Positions 1 through 13,249 of a DNA stretch of 64,000 nt are shown in pieces. The notes under the pieces are model-generated. The model saw only the letters and a program-made list of their open reading frames with translations. It did not search any database and was not told the DNA's origin. The DNA is from Populus alba. Taxonomy: Eukaryota; Streptophyta; Magnoliopsida; Malpighiales; Salicaceae. The stretch covers positions 3,724,967 to 3,788,966 of the forward strand of contig NC_133299.1 of assembly GCF_005239225.2 (NCBI RefSeq). The letters run 5' to 3'. The translations under genes and the position numbers were made by a program. Within the stretch, counting starts at the first letter, position 1, and the number at the start of each line of letters is the position of its first letter.

Positions 1-1080
1 ACGATTATGTTTACGTTGAGTGTTAGATTTACCTTTGAAACCTATAGAGGCTTCAACGTTAGCTTTAGGTGGTTTGGCTTTGGTAGGGATAAAAAGTTTT
101 GGATGGGCAGTCTCCTCTCTTTTTAAATTTGATTTCTAAGATGATAAAGAACTTGAATTGAATGCTAGTCGAACATGTCCTTTCCTTATGAGTTGTCTCT
201 CCATTTTCATAGCCATATGAACTATTTCTTCTGCCTTCACAAAGTGTTGTAACTCAAAAACATCATATATCTCTCTATTTAGCCCTTTAAGAAACCTAGC
301 TATAGTAGTTTCCCTATATTAAACCAAATTAACCTTGATCATTGTAATCTTCATCTCCTTGTGGTAATCTTCCACACTTTTCAAACCCTGATGTTAAACT
401 CTATAATTTCTAAAATAGTTCTCTGTAATAAAAGTTATGAATAAATAGTTTTCTCATTATGACCTTCATTTCATCCTATAACTCAATAGGTCTTTCATCA
501 TTCCTCCTCTCACTCAAAACAAGTTGATCCCACCATATTAGTGCATAATTTGTAAACTCAATAACAATTAGTTTTATCTTTTTTATGTTCTGTGTAGTGA
601 TGGTAGTCAAAGATCCAATCAACCTTTTTTTCCCACTCTAGATATGCATCCAAATCATCCTTTCCTTATAAAACAAGTATTTTCAATTTAATGATGTATA
701 ACTCTCCACCTGAATCATCACGATGCCTAAAATCTCAGGAATTCTTTCTTTGACCACAAACTTTATCATGCTCAAAGCTTATATTCCTTCTTGCTCTATT
801 CAGCCTAACCTGTTTCCTTGTCCCACAGATGCAAACTCATAATCATCATCACCCACGTTCATGTTATCATCAACAAACTCATCAAAATCAGTTTTATCAT
901 CTCGTATAACCTTTCAGACATTTCTTCAGTAATTAGCCCCACTATTTTATTGCTTCATTGAGTCCATTTCATCCTTTAGCTTCTTGGTCATCTTAGTCAA
1001 GAGTTGAATTTATTGGCCCATGGCTATTTGGAAAGAAAATTTGACATTTGGTGTTACTAATTTGTTGTTTTCAGACATCC
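1..1080 (-). mobile_element. Ty3/gypsy retrotransposon gag remnant (5' part of element, runs off the left edge)
   Basis: On the reverse strand, interrupted pieces of a plant Ty3/gypsy Gag protein can be read. A segment near 465-560 reads WWDQLVLSERRNDERP in the pattern of the retrotransposon gag domain. A segment near 240-300 reads TIARFLKGLNREIYDVFELQ, matching the usual RFLxGLxxxI block. The putative start lies near 1076, and in-frame stops and frame changes break the frame many times, so it is not functional. Protease and polymerase would lie to the left, outside the window. A matching primer-binding site is seen near 2083-2107, consistent with a reverse-oriented element. Family assignment is from the gag pattern only. 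Confidence 0.75.
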
Positions 1081-1870
1081 TTTGAAATCTAAAAAAAATT
1101 AGTGAGTAGCATAAAATATATTCTCACATCGCTCTTTTTTCACACAAAATCAAGGCTTTTCACTCTAATAAACTTACAATGTTGTTACCTCATAACTTGC
1201 TTTCTTTCGGTTCTTTCAAAACTAAAAATCCAACCAATCAAACTTAGAGGCTTTCGCAATGCAATCCAATTATAAATATAGACTCAAGAATTAATAAATG
1301 TACTTAAAACAAGCAAAACAAAACTACAATTATGATTTCACGAGTAGCAATGCAAATTCATATGAATTGTGGACGAAACGAAGACGTGAAATAAAACAGA
1401 AGCAAAAATTGATGAAGATACTTATTTGACTCCTAAATAACCCAAATATAATACAAAGAAATTGATTTGGTAAAAAGAATAATAGAAAAAACACGTTTTA
1501 GAACTTGATGCAGATCTGATTGTTACGTAATTTTAGAGCATCAAAATTGAAACCTAGACCTAACAATATCAAAATGAGCTAAAATTCAATATGTAGCATC
1601 TTTATACCCAAAAAACTATCAATTTCAGTTTACAAGTCATTCTCCTATGCCTAGGTATTGAAACTTGTATATGATCAACTTGCGATAAAATTAAACCCCA
1701 AATTGAAACCTCAAGAAAATAATATCTAAATAAGCCTAAATTTAATATATAGTGTGATTTCACCCTCAATAAGTATTATATGAAATTTCAATTAATTATG
1801 AGGCGTTTTTCTTAGGGTTCTCTATGAGTTGTGTTTCTATAGTAGAATTGCAATAAGCTTTGAATAATGT

Positions 1871-1914
1871 CTTTCTTCTTCTTCTTCTTCTTCTTCTTCT
1901 TCTTCTTCTTCTTT
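1871..1914. repeat. (CTT)n microsatellite
   Basis: An almost perfect run of CTT triplets (GAA on the other strand), in the presumed leader between gag and the primer-binding site of the gypsy remnant. Confidence 0.95.
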
Positions 1915-2082
1915 ACCTTTATGCTGATATATTTAGAGATAGTAATAAAATTAAATATTATTATTAATATTTTTACTAGTATGCCACAGACACAAAGAAA
2001 AAGAAAAAGATCGATGTAAACACTAAAAAAAACTTAACAAGCACTAGGAAAACAAAAAATTTAAAAGGACACAACCTGTTCT

Positions 2083-2107
2083 CAAAGCCTTGCTATGATA
2101 TCAACTA
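2083..2107 (-). other. Decayed primer-binding site (initiator tRNA-Met type) of the gypsy remnant
   Basis: The reverse strand reads TTGATATCATAGCAAGGC. This is the common plant LTR-retrotransposon primer-binding sequence TGGTATCAGAGC with a few substitutions. It lies about 1 kb upstream of the gag start in the same orientation. The 5' LTR would then begin at about 2108 and continue to higher coordinates, perhaps to about 3.2 kb. I could not define its outer end or a target duplication. Confidence 0.55.
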
Positions 2108-3240
2108 ACGCGAACCTCGTGATCACGTGGTCACACAACTCACAATCAAGATTAAGATTTGATTCTGAAAAGCTGAAAGAGGTATGATAGGAGTATGGCA
2201 TAATAGAAACTTGTCCCAAGGCACCAGTACTATTGAAATGAAGTCAAATGACACCATGATGTCAGTTAATCTTTGATAAGTCAAATTCATTTCGTTCAAG
2301 AACCAAAGAATACAAGAATCTCTTTTAGGCGTTAAACTGAAAATTTTAGAAGTAATCATCAAAGGTGCTAAATTTTAGGCTTTACATGTGTTTAAATAGT
2401 TTTAAGAAATTAACCCTAATGGATCTACTCTTATAGGCTAAATTGACCAACTTACAAAAACTTACCCAAACCTTTACTAGTTAGCCCAAACCTTAATCCA
2501 AATAAGTCTTGGATCCTAGCTAAAAACAAAGTATTAATTAAGCCCAAATAAACCTTAGGTTGTAGCTAACAAAATAAAAATAAAGCTTATAATTCTAAGC
2601 CTTGTTCTATTGTGAGAAGAGAAGAAGAAAAGAAAACATTATAAGTCTGGTACCAAACTTATTTATAGCCAATGATGTTGCCCAATAATCCTAGGAACTA
2701 AAAGAAAAGTTGTCACTCATTTGGTTTTCAAGTTAGAATAGGATTTTGATCTTAGCCCTGTATTTATCCTTCTTTTGAAAGGAAAATGATGTTGTGTTTA
2801 ATGCTTCACTTTTTCACCATGTGTGTTTCCTAAGTCAGCTTAAATTCCTTTGCTTCCTCTGTTGTGTTTTCTCCTCACCTAACATAAAAAAAAAAATTAA
2901 AAAAATAAATCCTAATATTTAAAGGAAAAAATTAATTTTCCCATATATAATAGGAAATTCAAAACTAGTTAAGTATCCACACATATAGAAACATCACAGA
3001 ACAAGGCTGATTGAAACTGATACAATATTGCTAGCCTTATTATTGAAACTCCATGGCTCAAATAAGGATGAATTGGGTCTCTCTTGCATAAAGATTAAAT
3101 GCACTAACGCCTCATCTTGATATTCCAAAAGATCCCCAAGTTTAGCCTTGGCTGAAACTCGCACAACCAGTCCGTTCAATGCTTCTTTCAATGCCTTCAT
3201 TTTAAACCTTGTGATGGACCAATTGTAAACGTGTAATGTG
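2108..3240 (-). mobile_element. Probable 5' LTR region of the gypsy remnant
   Basis: Non-coding stretch directly outside the primer-binding site, where the 5' LTR should lie. It holds no recognisable protein; a short reverse-strand reading frame at 2994-3200 matches nothing I know. The second LTR is outside the window, so the assignment rests on position alone and the outer boundary is a guess. Confidence 0.3.
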
Positions 3241-3424
3241 TCTTTGGTGTTGTGGGTTGATCCATATTAAAAGGCTCCATCAAAAAATACTATGGGGGAA
3301 GATGAAGACCTTGAAGGTGTATCAAAGATGTGGAAAGAAGGAAGGAATAACTTTGGAATAAAAGAAGAAAGGTCAATGTAAATATCAGATGATAAAAATA
3401 ACCTAAAAAAATCGCATTAGTATT

Positions 3425-6400
3425 AGGGTTTAACCCTTTGGGTTATTATAGATAGTGTGGTAATGAATATGTATATACACAAACTTGTATTGTTGTGTTA
3501 GCTTATAAAAGTGAGAAAATTTTATGAAAATAAATGGATATAGATATAATTATGATGTATGTTAACTTTTATGGATTTTTATAGATACATTCTATCTGGC
3601 ATCTTAATCATGATACCTGACCTCCATTTATTTAGTTTTTATATTAAGTAGACTTTTGTATAAGCTAAATAATGATGTGATATGGATACAAATTAAATGT
3701 ATTAATGTGTTCCAATTGACAATTCAATTGGAAAGCAAAAGAAATTAAATATTTTATAAGATGAATAATTATTAAAAAAAAAATATAAAGTTGCATCACA
3801 AATGACTATGCAAATGATTTTTGAACAAGGAAGGTTCCAAATAAATAAAAAATAAATCACCCTATTTACACATTATGTTATTAATAAATGATTAAAGATG
3901 CATGTAGATTTTTAGGTCATTATAGACAAGTTGCCTATAGTAAGCGACCTATCACCAACTTGGTGCCTATCTAGAATCTAACCACCACTATGGTGGTTGA
4001 AAAATTAAGAGGAGAGTTAGTGTAAAAAATAAGAGGAGAGTTGGTTTAAAAATCTATTTTCAACTTATTTTTACTTGGAAACACCTAATAAGCATCATAA
4101 AAACTATATAAATCACTTATCAACAAAAAAAAAACACCCAAAGTCAATAAAAAAAAAAAACCTAATAAAAAAATCTAAAAAAAACCCAATATATTTTTTC
4201 AAGCATATTTATTGGAAAAAGTCACCATCGGCAAACTTTCCTAATAAAATAAACTCATTGACCAAAAAAAAAAAAAGTGAGTTTGTCACTAGAAAGTAAT
4301 CATTTACCAACTTTGTCTCTCCCTTATAATTTTTAAGCAAATTTCTCTTTATTTTTTTCAAATTCAAGGAATGAAAAATTAAAAGAAAAGGTAAACTTTA
4401 GAACCAAAATAAAATTGCAAAACCGAAAGGGTTTGCAAAGTAATAAAAAACAGGGAAAACAATGAATGAAATAAAATATTTTTTATAAAATTTGAGATTA
4501 ACTATAAGATTTTTCATCGTTTTATACTTTGGTCCTGTTTTATTAATATGGGCATGGAATATTGCAATTGAAAAAAAAATAGATACCATAGATTACTACA
4601 ATGTTTTATCTAAAAATTTTAGTATATTTTATAATTATAATATGTAATTGTAATATTTTATCTGTTAGGGTATTTATAAGGTGCTTGTTTTGAATCTTTG
4701 TATTTTATAATTATGGTGTAATGAGTACGGTATATTCATCATTTTATTAATGAAAGTTCTTTTGTTAAAAGAAAAAAAGAATATGTCATATTAAATGTTA
4801 ATTTCGTTTATAGAAGAAAACAAAATAGTGGTCCTAGGTATGTTCTATGCCTACGTTACAGACTCTAGTGGCTGCTTGTCTGCCTTGCATGCACCCAAAC
4901 AAACCATGTGGGCCACCTTCGAGAGACTTCTGGCATGCATTATCACCGATTTCTTTCACTTTGAGGATATTTACCATCACAACCACATGATTATCCATTT
5001 TAGCCAATCAATCTCAAAATGGAGAACCCTACCGAGTGAGTGTAGTAGGTCCCTCAACATTTAATCCCATGGTCATTCCCTTTGACACCTGTACCTTTTA
5101 GTGCACTCACATTTTATCCAATAATAAATAATAGTTATTCAATAGATATTTACCAGCTTATTGGTCTGGACTCTGGAGCATGCCACGGCTGTTTACAGAA
5201 ATTGGAGCATTAAAAAAATATTGAGGTGATGGTAATATGTTTTTTTTTATATAAATAATCCAGAATTGAATAATATTGTGATCTAAATTTAAAATAAAAA
5301 ATATTTGATTCATTTGAATTAACTTGGGTTGATTTATAAAACTCGTGAGGATAAATTTTTTTTTTTTAACAGTATTGAAGGAAAAAATATGTAAAAAACA
5401 GCATTGGATTAAAAAAATAAAGTAAAACTCAAGTCAACCAAGAAAACTTACAACAAAAGTCATACACGTCATCGAACTCAATAAAAATTTTATTTCGGAG
5501 ATTATTTTTCATTTAATTATACAATAATAAAGCGCATGATATTTCTTTTTTGTATGAAACAATATATTTTATTTAAAAGTAAAAAAAAAAAATCATGATA
5601 GGCATGTGGGGCCGAGATACCAAAGGTAAATCATCAACAACAAATAATGAAATTGTATTCTTTTAGGTTTGAATTAAATAAAGAAAAATAAATCATTATT
5701 TAACAAAATGATAAAATTATATTTTTAAAAATTGAGGGATAGAAAAAGCATTAAATATAATAATAATAATAATAATAATAGCATGGATGTTGTGGATTAA
5801 CTTGTTAAATTTGTTACTTGGATAATGGATGTTATTGGGTTCAATTATTTCTTTTATCAAAAATTTTTAAACCAAATATAAAATAGCAAAATAAAAAATA
5901 TATCAAAAAGAGCCCAACCACATGAGCATGATCATTAAAAAAAACAACAACCTAGGCACGAGGGCTTCTCGCCAAGCCTGTACCTGTCTTATTTTTTTAT
6001 TTCTTAAAGAGGCAGACAACCTGTCATCAATGTAATTTTTTTAAAAAAAAAGACAATAAATTATATATCGTTTGCTTTCTGTAGATTCCAACGATTAGGG
6101 TCACTCAAAAATCAAGGGTTTGGTTTTTTATTTATTAAAAACTCATTTCAACCTTTTTTTTTTTACAAAAAAAAAACTTAAAACACCTTGATAAATCTAT
6201 CCATGGCCATAAAAAATGACTCAAAAAACTGAAATCAAAACCAAAATTATTATCGGGGTCAGATTTACCATTTCGGTAAAGGAGAAGGAAAAAAAACCTT
6301 GGTCAAACTCCTCTCATGAAATGGAACCTATTGATACAAATATCAATCATTTTATGTTTGAAATCATCAACAATGATGAGTTTCTCTCTTTATCCCAAAA

Positions 6401-6940
6401 TCCGGCAAGCCTTTCTCTCCTCTCACAAAAACACACAAAAAAAACTGAAAATTAGAGAAATAAAGTTTGATGCTAAAATTGAATTTCAGAAAACTAAAAG
6501 GATTAATTACCTAATAACTAAAAAAAATGGCAGACTAAAATCAACTTTTTAAATGAAATTCTAAGGCACCATTCTACTTTACTTGCCCTTTGCACTTTAA
6601 TTCTCTTTTTTTCAATTCAACCCTTTCTTCCAAAAAAAAATATGCAATTAGGTGCTCAGAGCTTAATCGTGAAAAACAAAGTTTGAGGACCAAAAAAAAT
6701 AAAGAAATTTAACTATTTCAACTTAGAGTGATTTGTGAAAGAGTGAACATTGAAAGAAGCTACAATGAATTTTCCACGAAGAAGTGTTTTGTATAATTAG
6801 ATCATTAACTTGTGTCATGTTGTGAGTCAAATTTTTTTAATGTGAGAAAATATCAAACTAGTGTTAGTGTATTTTTGAATTAAAAAAATTAATCCTCAAC
6901 TCAAAATATGATGTATATTAATATTTTTCTAATATTGACA
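3425..6940. other. Gene-free AT-rich intergenic stretch
   Basis: Very AT-rich sequence with many A and T runs and a (TAA)n microsatellite at about 5757-5780. Short open frames (for example 4075-4299, 4795-5064, 6216-6552) are low-complexity or match nothing, and none has convincing splice sites or family motifs. The less AT-rich patch at 4850-5070 may be an old transposon fragment, but I cannot identify it. Confidence 0.6.
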
Positions 6941-6949
6941 CTGACATAT

Positions 6950-9480
6950 TTGATGATATTGTTTTTTTCAAATATTGAAATGACTACAAATTGGAGCGAT
7001 TTGGGTTAACCTGTCAAATCTATGACTCGAGTCATGAGACTATGATAACCCTATAGAAAAAACAAATTATGAAGTATTCCTAAGCAACCTAATTTTGAAG
7101 GACAAAATTACAAAAAAAAAAATATTAATTAAAAAAGATAAAAAAAAAAATACACGAGTCAACTTGAATTATCCTATCAAACTCATGACTCGAATCATGA
7201 GATCATGATAACCCCATAGAAAAGAAATTGAAAAAAAATTATGAAGTTTAATTTCCAAACAACTCAATGTTGATGGATGAAATTGAAAAAAAAAATCAAG
7301 TAGAAAAAAAACCTTAAACAAATAACCCAAGTCAACCTAAATTAACATGTTAAATACACGATCTGAATCATGAAATCAATATAACTTCATAACAATCAAA
7401 TAAAAAATCCATGAGACCTAGATAACTCCACAAAAAAAAAAAAAAAAACTACAAAACCCAATTCCCAAAAACCTAATAATGAATGATGAAATTGAAAAGA
7501 AAAAACTAAATAAAAAAGAATTTTGAGTAGTTACAGGGTGAAGTTAAAAAGAAAAATACTTAATTGAAAAGGGACCTAAAATATGAACCGAGTCGACTTG
7601 TGTCTACTTGCCAAACCTATAACATAGATTTGGAGATTGAGATGGCCTCATAGAAAGCAATAATAATAATAATAATAAAGCCCAATTAAAAAAGGACCCA
7701 AAAAATATGAAGAGAGTCAATTCGAGTCAATTTATCAAACTCGTGACCCGAGTTATGAGATCAAGATAATGCTATAAAAAAAAATCAAAATAAACTATAA
7801 AGCTCAATTTCTAATTAACCTAATGTTGGAGAATGAAATTGAAAAAAAAAATCAATTAAAAAAAAAAGTCAAGTCAACCTAATCTAACTTGTTAAGCTCG
7901 CGACCTGAATCATGAGACCGATGTAAATTTATAAGAAATTAATAAATAAAAAATTATGAAGCTCCACTTATAATATATCCAATATTGAAAGTTGAAATCG
8001 AGAAAAAAAACTAAATTTATAAATACCGATATATAACCTAACATAAAGAGAGAGAGAAAAAACACAATTCCCAAAATAACCTCACATAAAGAGAGAGAGA
8101 AAAACACAATTCCCAAAATAACCTAAATTTCAAGGACAAAATTGAAATAATAAATAAATAAATATAAAGAAGACCAATTATTATAGAGTGAAATTGAAAA
8201 AAATTAACTAAACAATAAAAAGCAAAAAAAAACACAAAACATTATCTCAATAAATAGTGTTTTATGGATGTGGCTACAATATTTTATCTACACCCTTTAA
8301 TATTTTGTTAATATAAATACCCGATATTTGATGAATATAGTATAAATAATAGATTTGTTTTTTCTGTGTTAAATTACAGGTCGAGTCAGATTTTTTCTAA
8401 CATAAAACAATATGTTAATGTGATGATAACCCTATTTAACCCAGAATAAATTGAAAACACGTGAGATATTAGATTGAAATACCTTGTAGAATGGAAAACG
8501 AAACAAACCACAAACCTCAAGGCCTAAAAATCTAATCTCAAAGGATGAAATTGAAACAAAAAAAAAACAATTTTAAAAAAAGTGTCAAAAAAAAAAACCT
8601 CGAGTCAACCTGGGTTTACTTTACTAACCCACCACCTGCAACATGAGATTGAGATTGAAAAATTATTTTGTTTAAAAATGACATAGAAAAAAGGATTCAA
8701 TTTAAATTAAAAAAAAAAATTGAAAGTAAATCTGAGTCATCTAAGGCTAACTTGATTAACTCAAGACCCAATATAACTCTATAGAAAGAAAAAAAAATAT
8801 AAAACAATTAAAAAGCTCAAGACCTAGTAGCTCAGTGTTAAAGGATGAAATTGAATAAATAAATAAATAAATGTAAAAAAAAAATAAAAAAATCCAAAAC
8901 AAATCAGGTTAACTTAACTAACCAACGACATATGATAACCGCATAAAATAAGAAAAGGATATAAAAAAAGAGCAATTAAAAGAATGAAGACCAAAATTAA
9001 AAAAAAAAGAAATAAAATGTTGAGGGATACAATTAATATATATATATATATATATATAAGAAAAGAAAAAAAAACAATTAAAAAATGAGGAATAAAATTG
9101 GATAAAAACATAAATGAAATAAAATGTTGAGGAACAAAATTGAAAGGAAGAAAAATTAAAAAAGGATAAAGAAAGAAATTAAAAGAATGGAGACCAAATT
9201 TGAATAAAAAAAAATGAAATAAAATGTTGAGGGGAAAAATTGAAAAAAAAAAACAAATTAAAAAGGATAAAAAAGAAATTAAAAAAATTAAGGACCTAAA
9301 TTGGAAAAAAAAATGAATTAAAATGTTAAGGGACAAAATTGAAAAAAAAAGAAGAAAAAATCAAGAAAAAATTAAAAAAAATAGCAATCAAAAGAATGAG
9401 TACCATATTTAATATAAAAATTAAATAAAATCAAATGAAAATAATGAAATAAAAAAACAATTTAAAACAAAGAAAAACCA
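6950..9480. repeat. Degenerate A-rich repeat array (copy A)
   Basis: Variants of a unit recur every roughly 100-150 bases. One block reads like GTCAACCTGGGTTAACC plus 'tcatgagatcatgataacc' and a phrase meaning 'gatgaaattgaaaaa'. In the right half a shorter unit dominates (aaaatgttgaggg, acaaaattgaaa, aattaaaaaaga). Spacing is irregular and copies are diverged, so this is an old array or stacked insertions rather than a clean satellite. Its reverse-strand open frames are phenylalanine/leucine-rich translations of poly-A and are not genes. The same family appears inverted at 20.4-21.5 kb. Confidence 0.65.
9035..9058. repeat. (AT)n microsatellite
   Basis: Uninterrupted AT dinucleotide run inside the degenerate repeat array. 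Confidence 0.95.
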
Positions 9481-9789
9481 ATAAAAAGAAAGAGGACGAC
9501 AATTAAAAATAAATAAATAAGACAACTCTGAATTTTGGCTAACTCAACATGAACTTGAAATAGAAAAAGAGGAAAGAGGGGGAGTGGAAAACAAAATCCA
9601 ACCCCCGGGAATTGTGCTTCATGCATTGCCTCATCAGTTGTATTGTCGCTAAATACTTCAGAAGATATGGTAGTTAGATCTTTTTTTGTCTTTAGAAGAC
9701 ACCACACAAGCCACATGAAAGATTGGTGCACACTTTTTCTTTTTCTTTTTATTATTATTTTTGTTTGTTAGAATCCGGACTTCCCCTAA

Positions 9790-10612
9790 TTCAAATAGAT
9801 TATAATAAAAAATATAAACATGATAAAAATATCGAAATACCTTTTTATCTTTGTAAAAATATACCCTCCATTAATTTCATAATATCAAATAAATTTCATG
9901 AAAAATATCATTTTATTTAGTAAAAAACTATTTGATTTTTGTAATGAAAGACAAAAATACTATTTCACTATACTAATCCACATTAACATTGCAATGTGTC
10001 TAGCCCTTAAAAGTTTGCCGGGTTTATTTTTTAAAAAATAAAAATTTTTTACTTAATAAATAATAAAAGAGATATAAATGTGAAAAAATCTGACCGTGGA
10101 TAAAACTATTATACCTTCGATTAATTTTATAATATCAAATGAATTTCTTGAAAAATATCATTTTATCCTCATAAAAAAGTCATTTGATTTTTGTAATGAG
10201 GGACAAAGATGGTATTATAATATTACAATTCACACTGCAATGTGTCAATCATTGCGGTAAAAGATTGATGAGTTTATTTTAAAAAAAATAGAAATTCTTT
10301 ACTTAATAAATAATAAAAGAGATATAAATGTGAAAAAACCTGTGTGTGAATAAGACTATTATACCTTCGATTAATTTTATAATTTCAAATAAATTTTTTG
10401 AAAAATATTATTTAATCCTCTTAAAAAAGTCATTTGATTTTTTGTAATAACGGACAAAGATGGTATTATAATATAACAATTCACAATGCAATATGTCAAT
10501 CACTGCTGTAAAAGATTGATGAGCTTATTTTTTTAAAAATAGAAATTCTTTACTTAATAAATAATAAAAGAAATATAAATATGAAAAAACCTGACGGTGG
10601 ATAAGACCATAC
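9790..10612. repeat. Tandem repeat with 250-bp unit, about 3.3 copies
   Basis: The phrase 'acttaataaataataaaaga' recurs at 10051, 10301 and 10552. The phrase 'ttaattttataatatcaaat' and its variant recur at 9871, 10121 and 10371. The period is thus 250-251 bases. The first copy (from about 9790) is the most diverged and the last is cut short at about 10612. The array ends about 300 bp upstream of the GDSL start codon, so it sits in or next to that promoter. No protein is encoded. Confidence 0.9.
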
Positions 10613-10914
10613 CATCCGATGCTAAATCAACTCAACGGTGTGAAACCATATAGTGCTTGCTTGCTAATAAAACGGCAGGCAGTGATGGTGGATGACACCA
10701 CCAAAAAGAGCAGGTCTCGTATGTGGAAAACAGGAGTGGCCAAGATTAGAGAGAGAGATAGGGAGAGAAAAGTAGATTTTTACTTCAGATCCCAAAAAGA
10801 GAAAAAGGAGATATACTTTTGTCCTTGCGCCATTGGGTCTCCTTAAAACACCAGAAGAAGTTCCCAGAGAGCCAGAGCGAGCATAGATAGATAGATTGAT
10901 AGAGACAAAGACAA

Positions 10915-12448
10915 ATGGGGTTTTGGAGATCAGTTGTGGCAACTTGGTTTCTTCTTGTGGTTTTGTGGCTTTTGAGTTCTGTTGTAGTTGCTGATCCCTT
11001 GCCACCCTGTGAGTTCCCGGCAATTTACAACTTCGGTGACTCAAACTCAGACACTGGTGGTATATCAGCTGCATTTGTGCCCATCTCTGCACCATATGGT
11101 GAGGCTTTCTTTCACAAACCTGCTGGCAGAGACTCTGATGGCCGCCTGATTATTGACTTTATAGGTAAAGAAAAGAAAAACATCCCAGCAATGCAGCATC
11201 ACACTTACATTTCTTTCTCACTTTCTTTATTGAGTGTTTGTTAAGTGGCTGCTCGACCATTTATTTATTTATTGATGCAGCTGAGCGCTTCAAATTACCC
11301 TACTTGAGTGCATACCTGAATTCAATTGGAACAAATTATAGGCATGGTGCAAATTTTGCCACAGGAGGATCAACCATCAGGAGGCAGAACGAGACCATAT
11401 TTGAGTACGGGATTAGTCCATTTGCTCTTGATATGCAGATTGTTCAATTTGATCAGTTCAAAGCTAGGACCACTGATCTCTACAATCAAGGTTACTAATT
11501 TGAATCAAAATTCCCTCTCTTCAGACAGCCTATCATTGCATTGATATTGACTTGTTTTTCTTTTCTTCATGATGTTTGTTTAGTGAAAAGTACCCCAGAT
11601 GCAGAAAAACTACCCAGGGTCGAGGAGTTCTCAAAGGCTCTGTACACATTTGATATAGGCCAAAATGATCTTTCTGTTGGTTTTAGAAAGATGAGTTCTG
11701 ATCAGCTTCGTGCAGCAGTGCCAGACATCGTTAACCAGTTGGCATCAGCTGTCCAAGTAAGTAGTGCTGCTGCATATGCTACGATGATTTCTGTTTACCA
11801 ACATGTTTTTTCACACATTTTTGTAGCATTTATATGAACAAGGAGGGAGGGCATTCTGGATACACAACACAGGTCCAATTGGGTGCTTGCCTGTGAATCT
11901 ATTCTATGTATCAAACCCAGCACCTGGTTATCTTGACGAGCATGGCTGTGTCAAGGCTCAAAATGAAATGGCGATCGAGTTTAACAGCAAACTCAAGGAG
12001 AGGATTGTCAGATTAAAAGCTGAGCTCCCAGAAGCAGCAATAACGTATGTGGACGTCTACTCTGCTAAGTATGGACTTATTAGCAATGCAAAGAACTTAG
12101 GTAATGGTCAACATCATTTTTTAACTAGGTTAGACACAGTTCATCAAGCAAACCTCCTGTCAAGATTCACCATTAATGCTGTACGCACTTCAATTTGCAG
12201 GATTCGCTGATCCTCTAAAGGTCTGCTGTGGGTATCATGTGAATTTTGACCATATATGGTGTGGAAACAAAGGAAAAGTTAACGATTCTGTAGTCTACGG
12301 TGCCTCTTGTAAAGATCCATCAGTCTTCATAAGCTGGGATGGCGTTCACTATTCTCAGGCTGCAAACCAATGGGTTGCTGATCATACACAGAATGGTTCT
12401 CTGACAGACCCGCCGATCCCTGTTACTCAAGCATGTCGTCGGATGTGA
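10915..12448 (+). CDS. GDSL esterase/lipase, secreted (five exons, 384 aa)
   Basis: Exons 10915-11164, 11281-11490, 11584-11756, 11827-12100 and 12201-12448 join in frame to 1155 nt. The start opens a hydrophobic signal peptide (residues 1-26). All hallmark blocks of plant SGNH/GDSL hydrolases are present: GDSNSDTGG (nucleophile Ser43), the oxyanion-hole glycine in ATGGST (about 112), GQND (Asn181), and DGVHYS supplying Asp349 and His352. Known members hydrolyse acyl or acetyl esters of lipids, cutin precursors, polysaccharides or small molecules in the secretory path or cell wall; the substrate cannot be told from sequence. It most resembles the Arabidopsis At5g14450 group (from memory). Length is typical. 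The 250-bp tandem array ends about 300 bp upstream, and the 3' end converges on SGF29. It looks intact. Confidence 0.95.
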
Positions 12449-13249
12449 GTGTAGCAAGCAATAGACAAAACAAGGGGGTCTTAGTGTTGAAAGTGCCATT
12501 AATAGAGTAGCTTGCTGTCAAAACCTAAGGTGCAAGGGTAAGGTTGCCAGTGTCGGTGAGAAAGGTCGATGAAGACCTGGAGAAATTGTATCTCAACTAA
12601 AGAGAACAGATGAACAATGGGCAATAAACAAACATTTCCGTACTCCATTAATTTTCATCTCATGGATGACTTGTTCAATTATGGACTAGACTCTAGAGTG
12701 AATGCTTGATGGTGATATTGAAAGCTTGAGTATGTTTAATTACTTTCTATTTCGACAAGGCAGGAGTTTAGCTTGTAATCCTCTGGTTTCAAATCTTTCA
12801 TGACTCTTCTTGGCTGCCCAGTGATCTAGGCCCCTCTGCCCTGCCGTTGAACTCTCATTGTATTTATGAAGGAAAAATAAAAACAAATTGAATTCAAGGT
12901 CAAATTTAGCATGACAAGCCCTAGATCGGACCAGATTTAGAACTGCATTTAACCATTGGCGCTCAATAATTACTCACTTTTAAACCTTCATGGAGCAATC
13001 TTGGGTTCCCTAAAATCTAAATGTTCTGTTGCATCAATGACAAATTCACGACCAAAAACAGAGAACGGTGTAAGGAAAAGCCACTTCACTACACAACCAA
13101 ACAAATAAATATGGTACGTCTCTTTTCAAGGCATTGCCCCTTTAGGTCAGAGAAAGAAGAGAGGTAAGAGGATGCGAGATGCATGGTCTGTATTACACTG
13201 CTACACTGCTACACAGGATCTTTATTTACACACAACTATGAACAAGGAC
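12449..13249. other. Convergent 3' UTR interval between GDSL gene and SGF29
   Basis: No coding sequence. It should hold the 3' UTRs of both convergent genes. An AATAAA-like stretch near 12875 on the plus strand could serve the GDSL transcript. Exact cleavage sites cannot be set from sequence. Confidence 0.6.

Noticed and set aside
2994..3200. 68-codon reverse-strand open frame
   Set aside because: Lies in the probable gypsy LTR region and has no known motif.
4795..5064. 89-codon plus-strand open frame in a less AT-rich patch
   Set aside because: Matches no family I know, and has no neighbours or splice partners; more likely a transposon scrap.
8914..9336. 140-codon reverse-strand open frame, rich in Phe, Leu and Ile
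   Set aside because: It is the translation of T-rich strand of a low-complexity repeat array; no family motif and no splice or promoter context.
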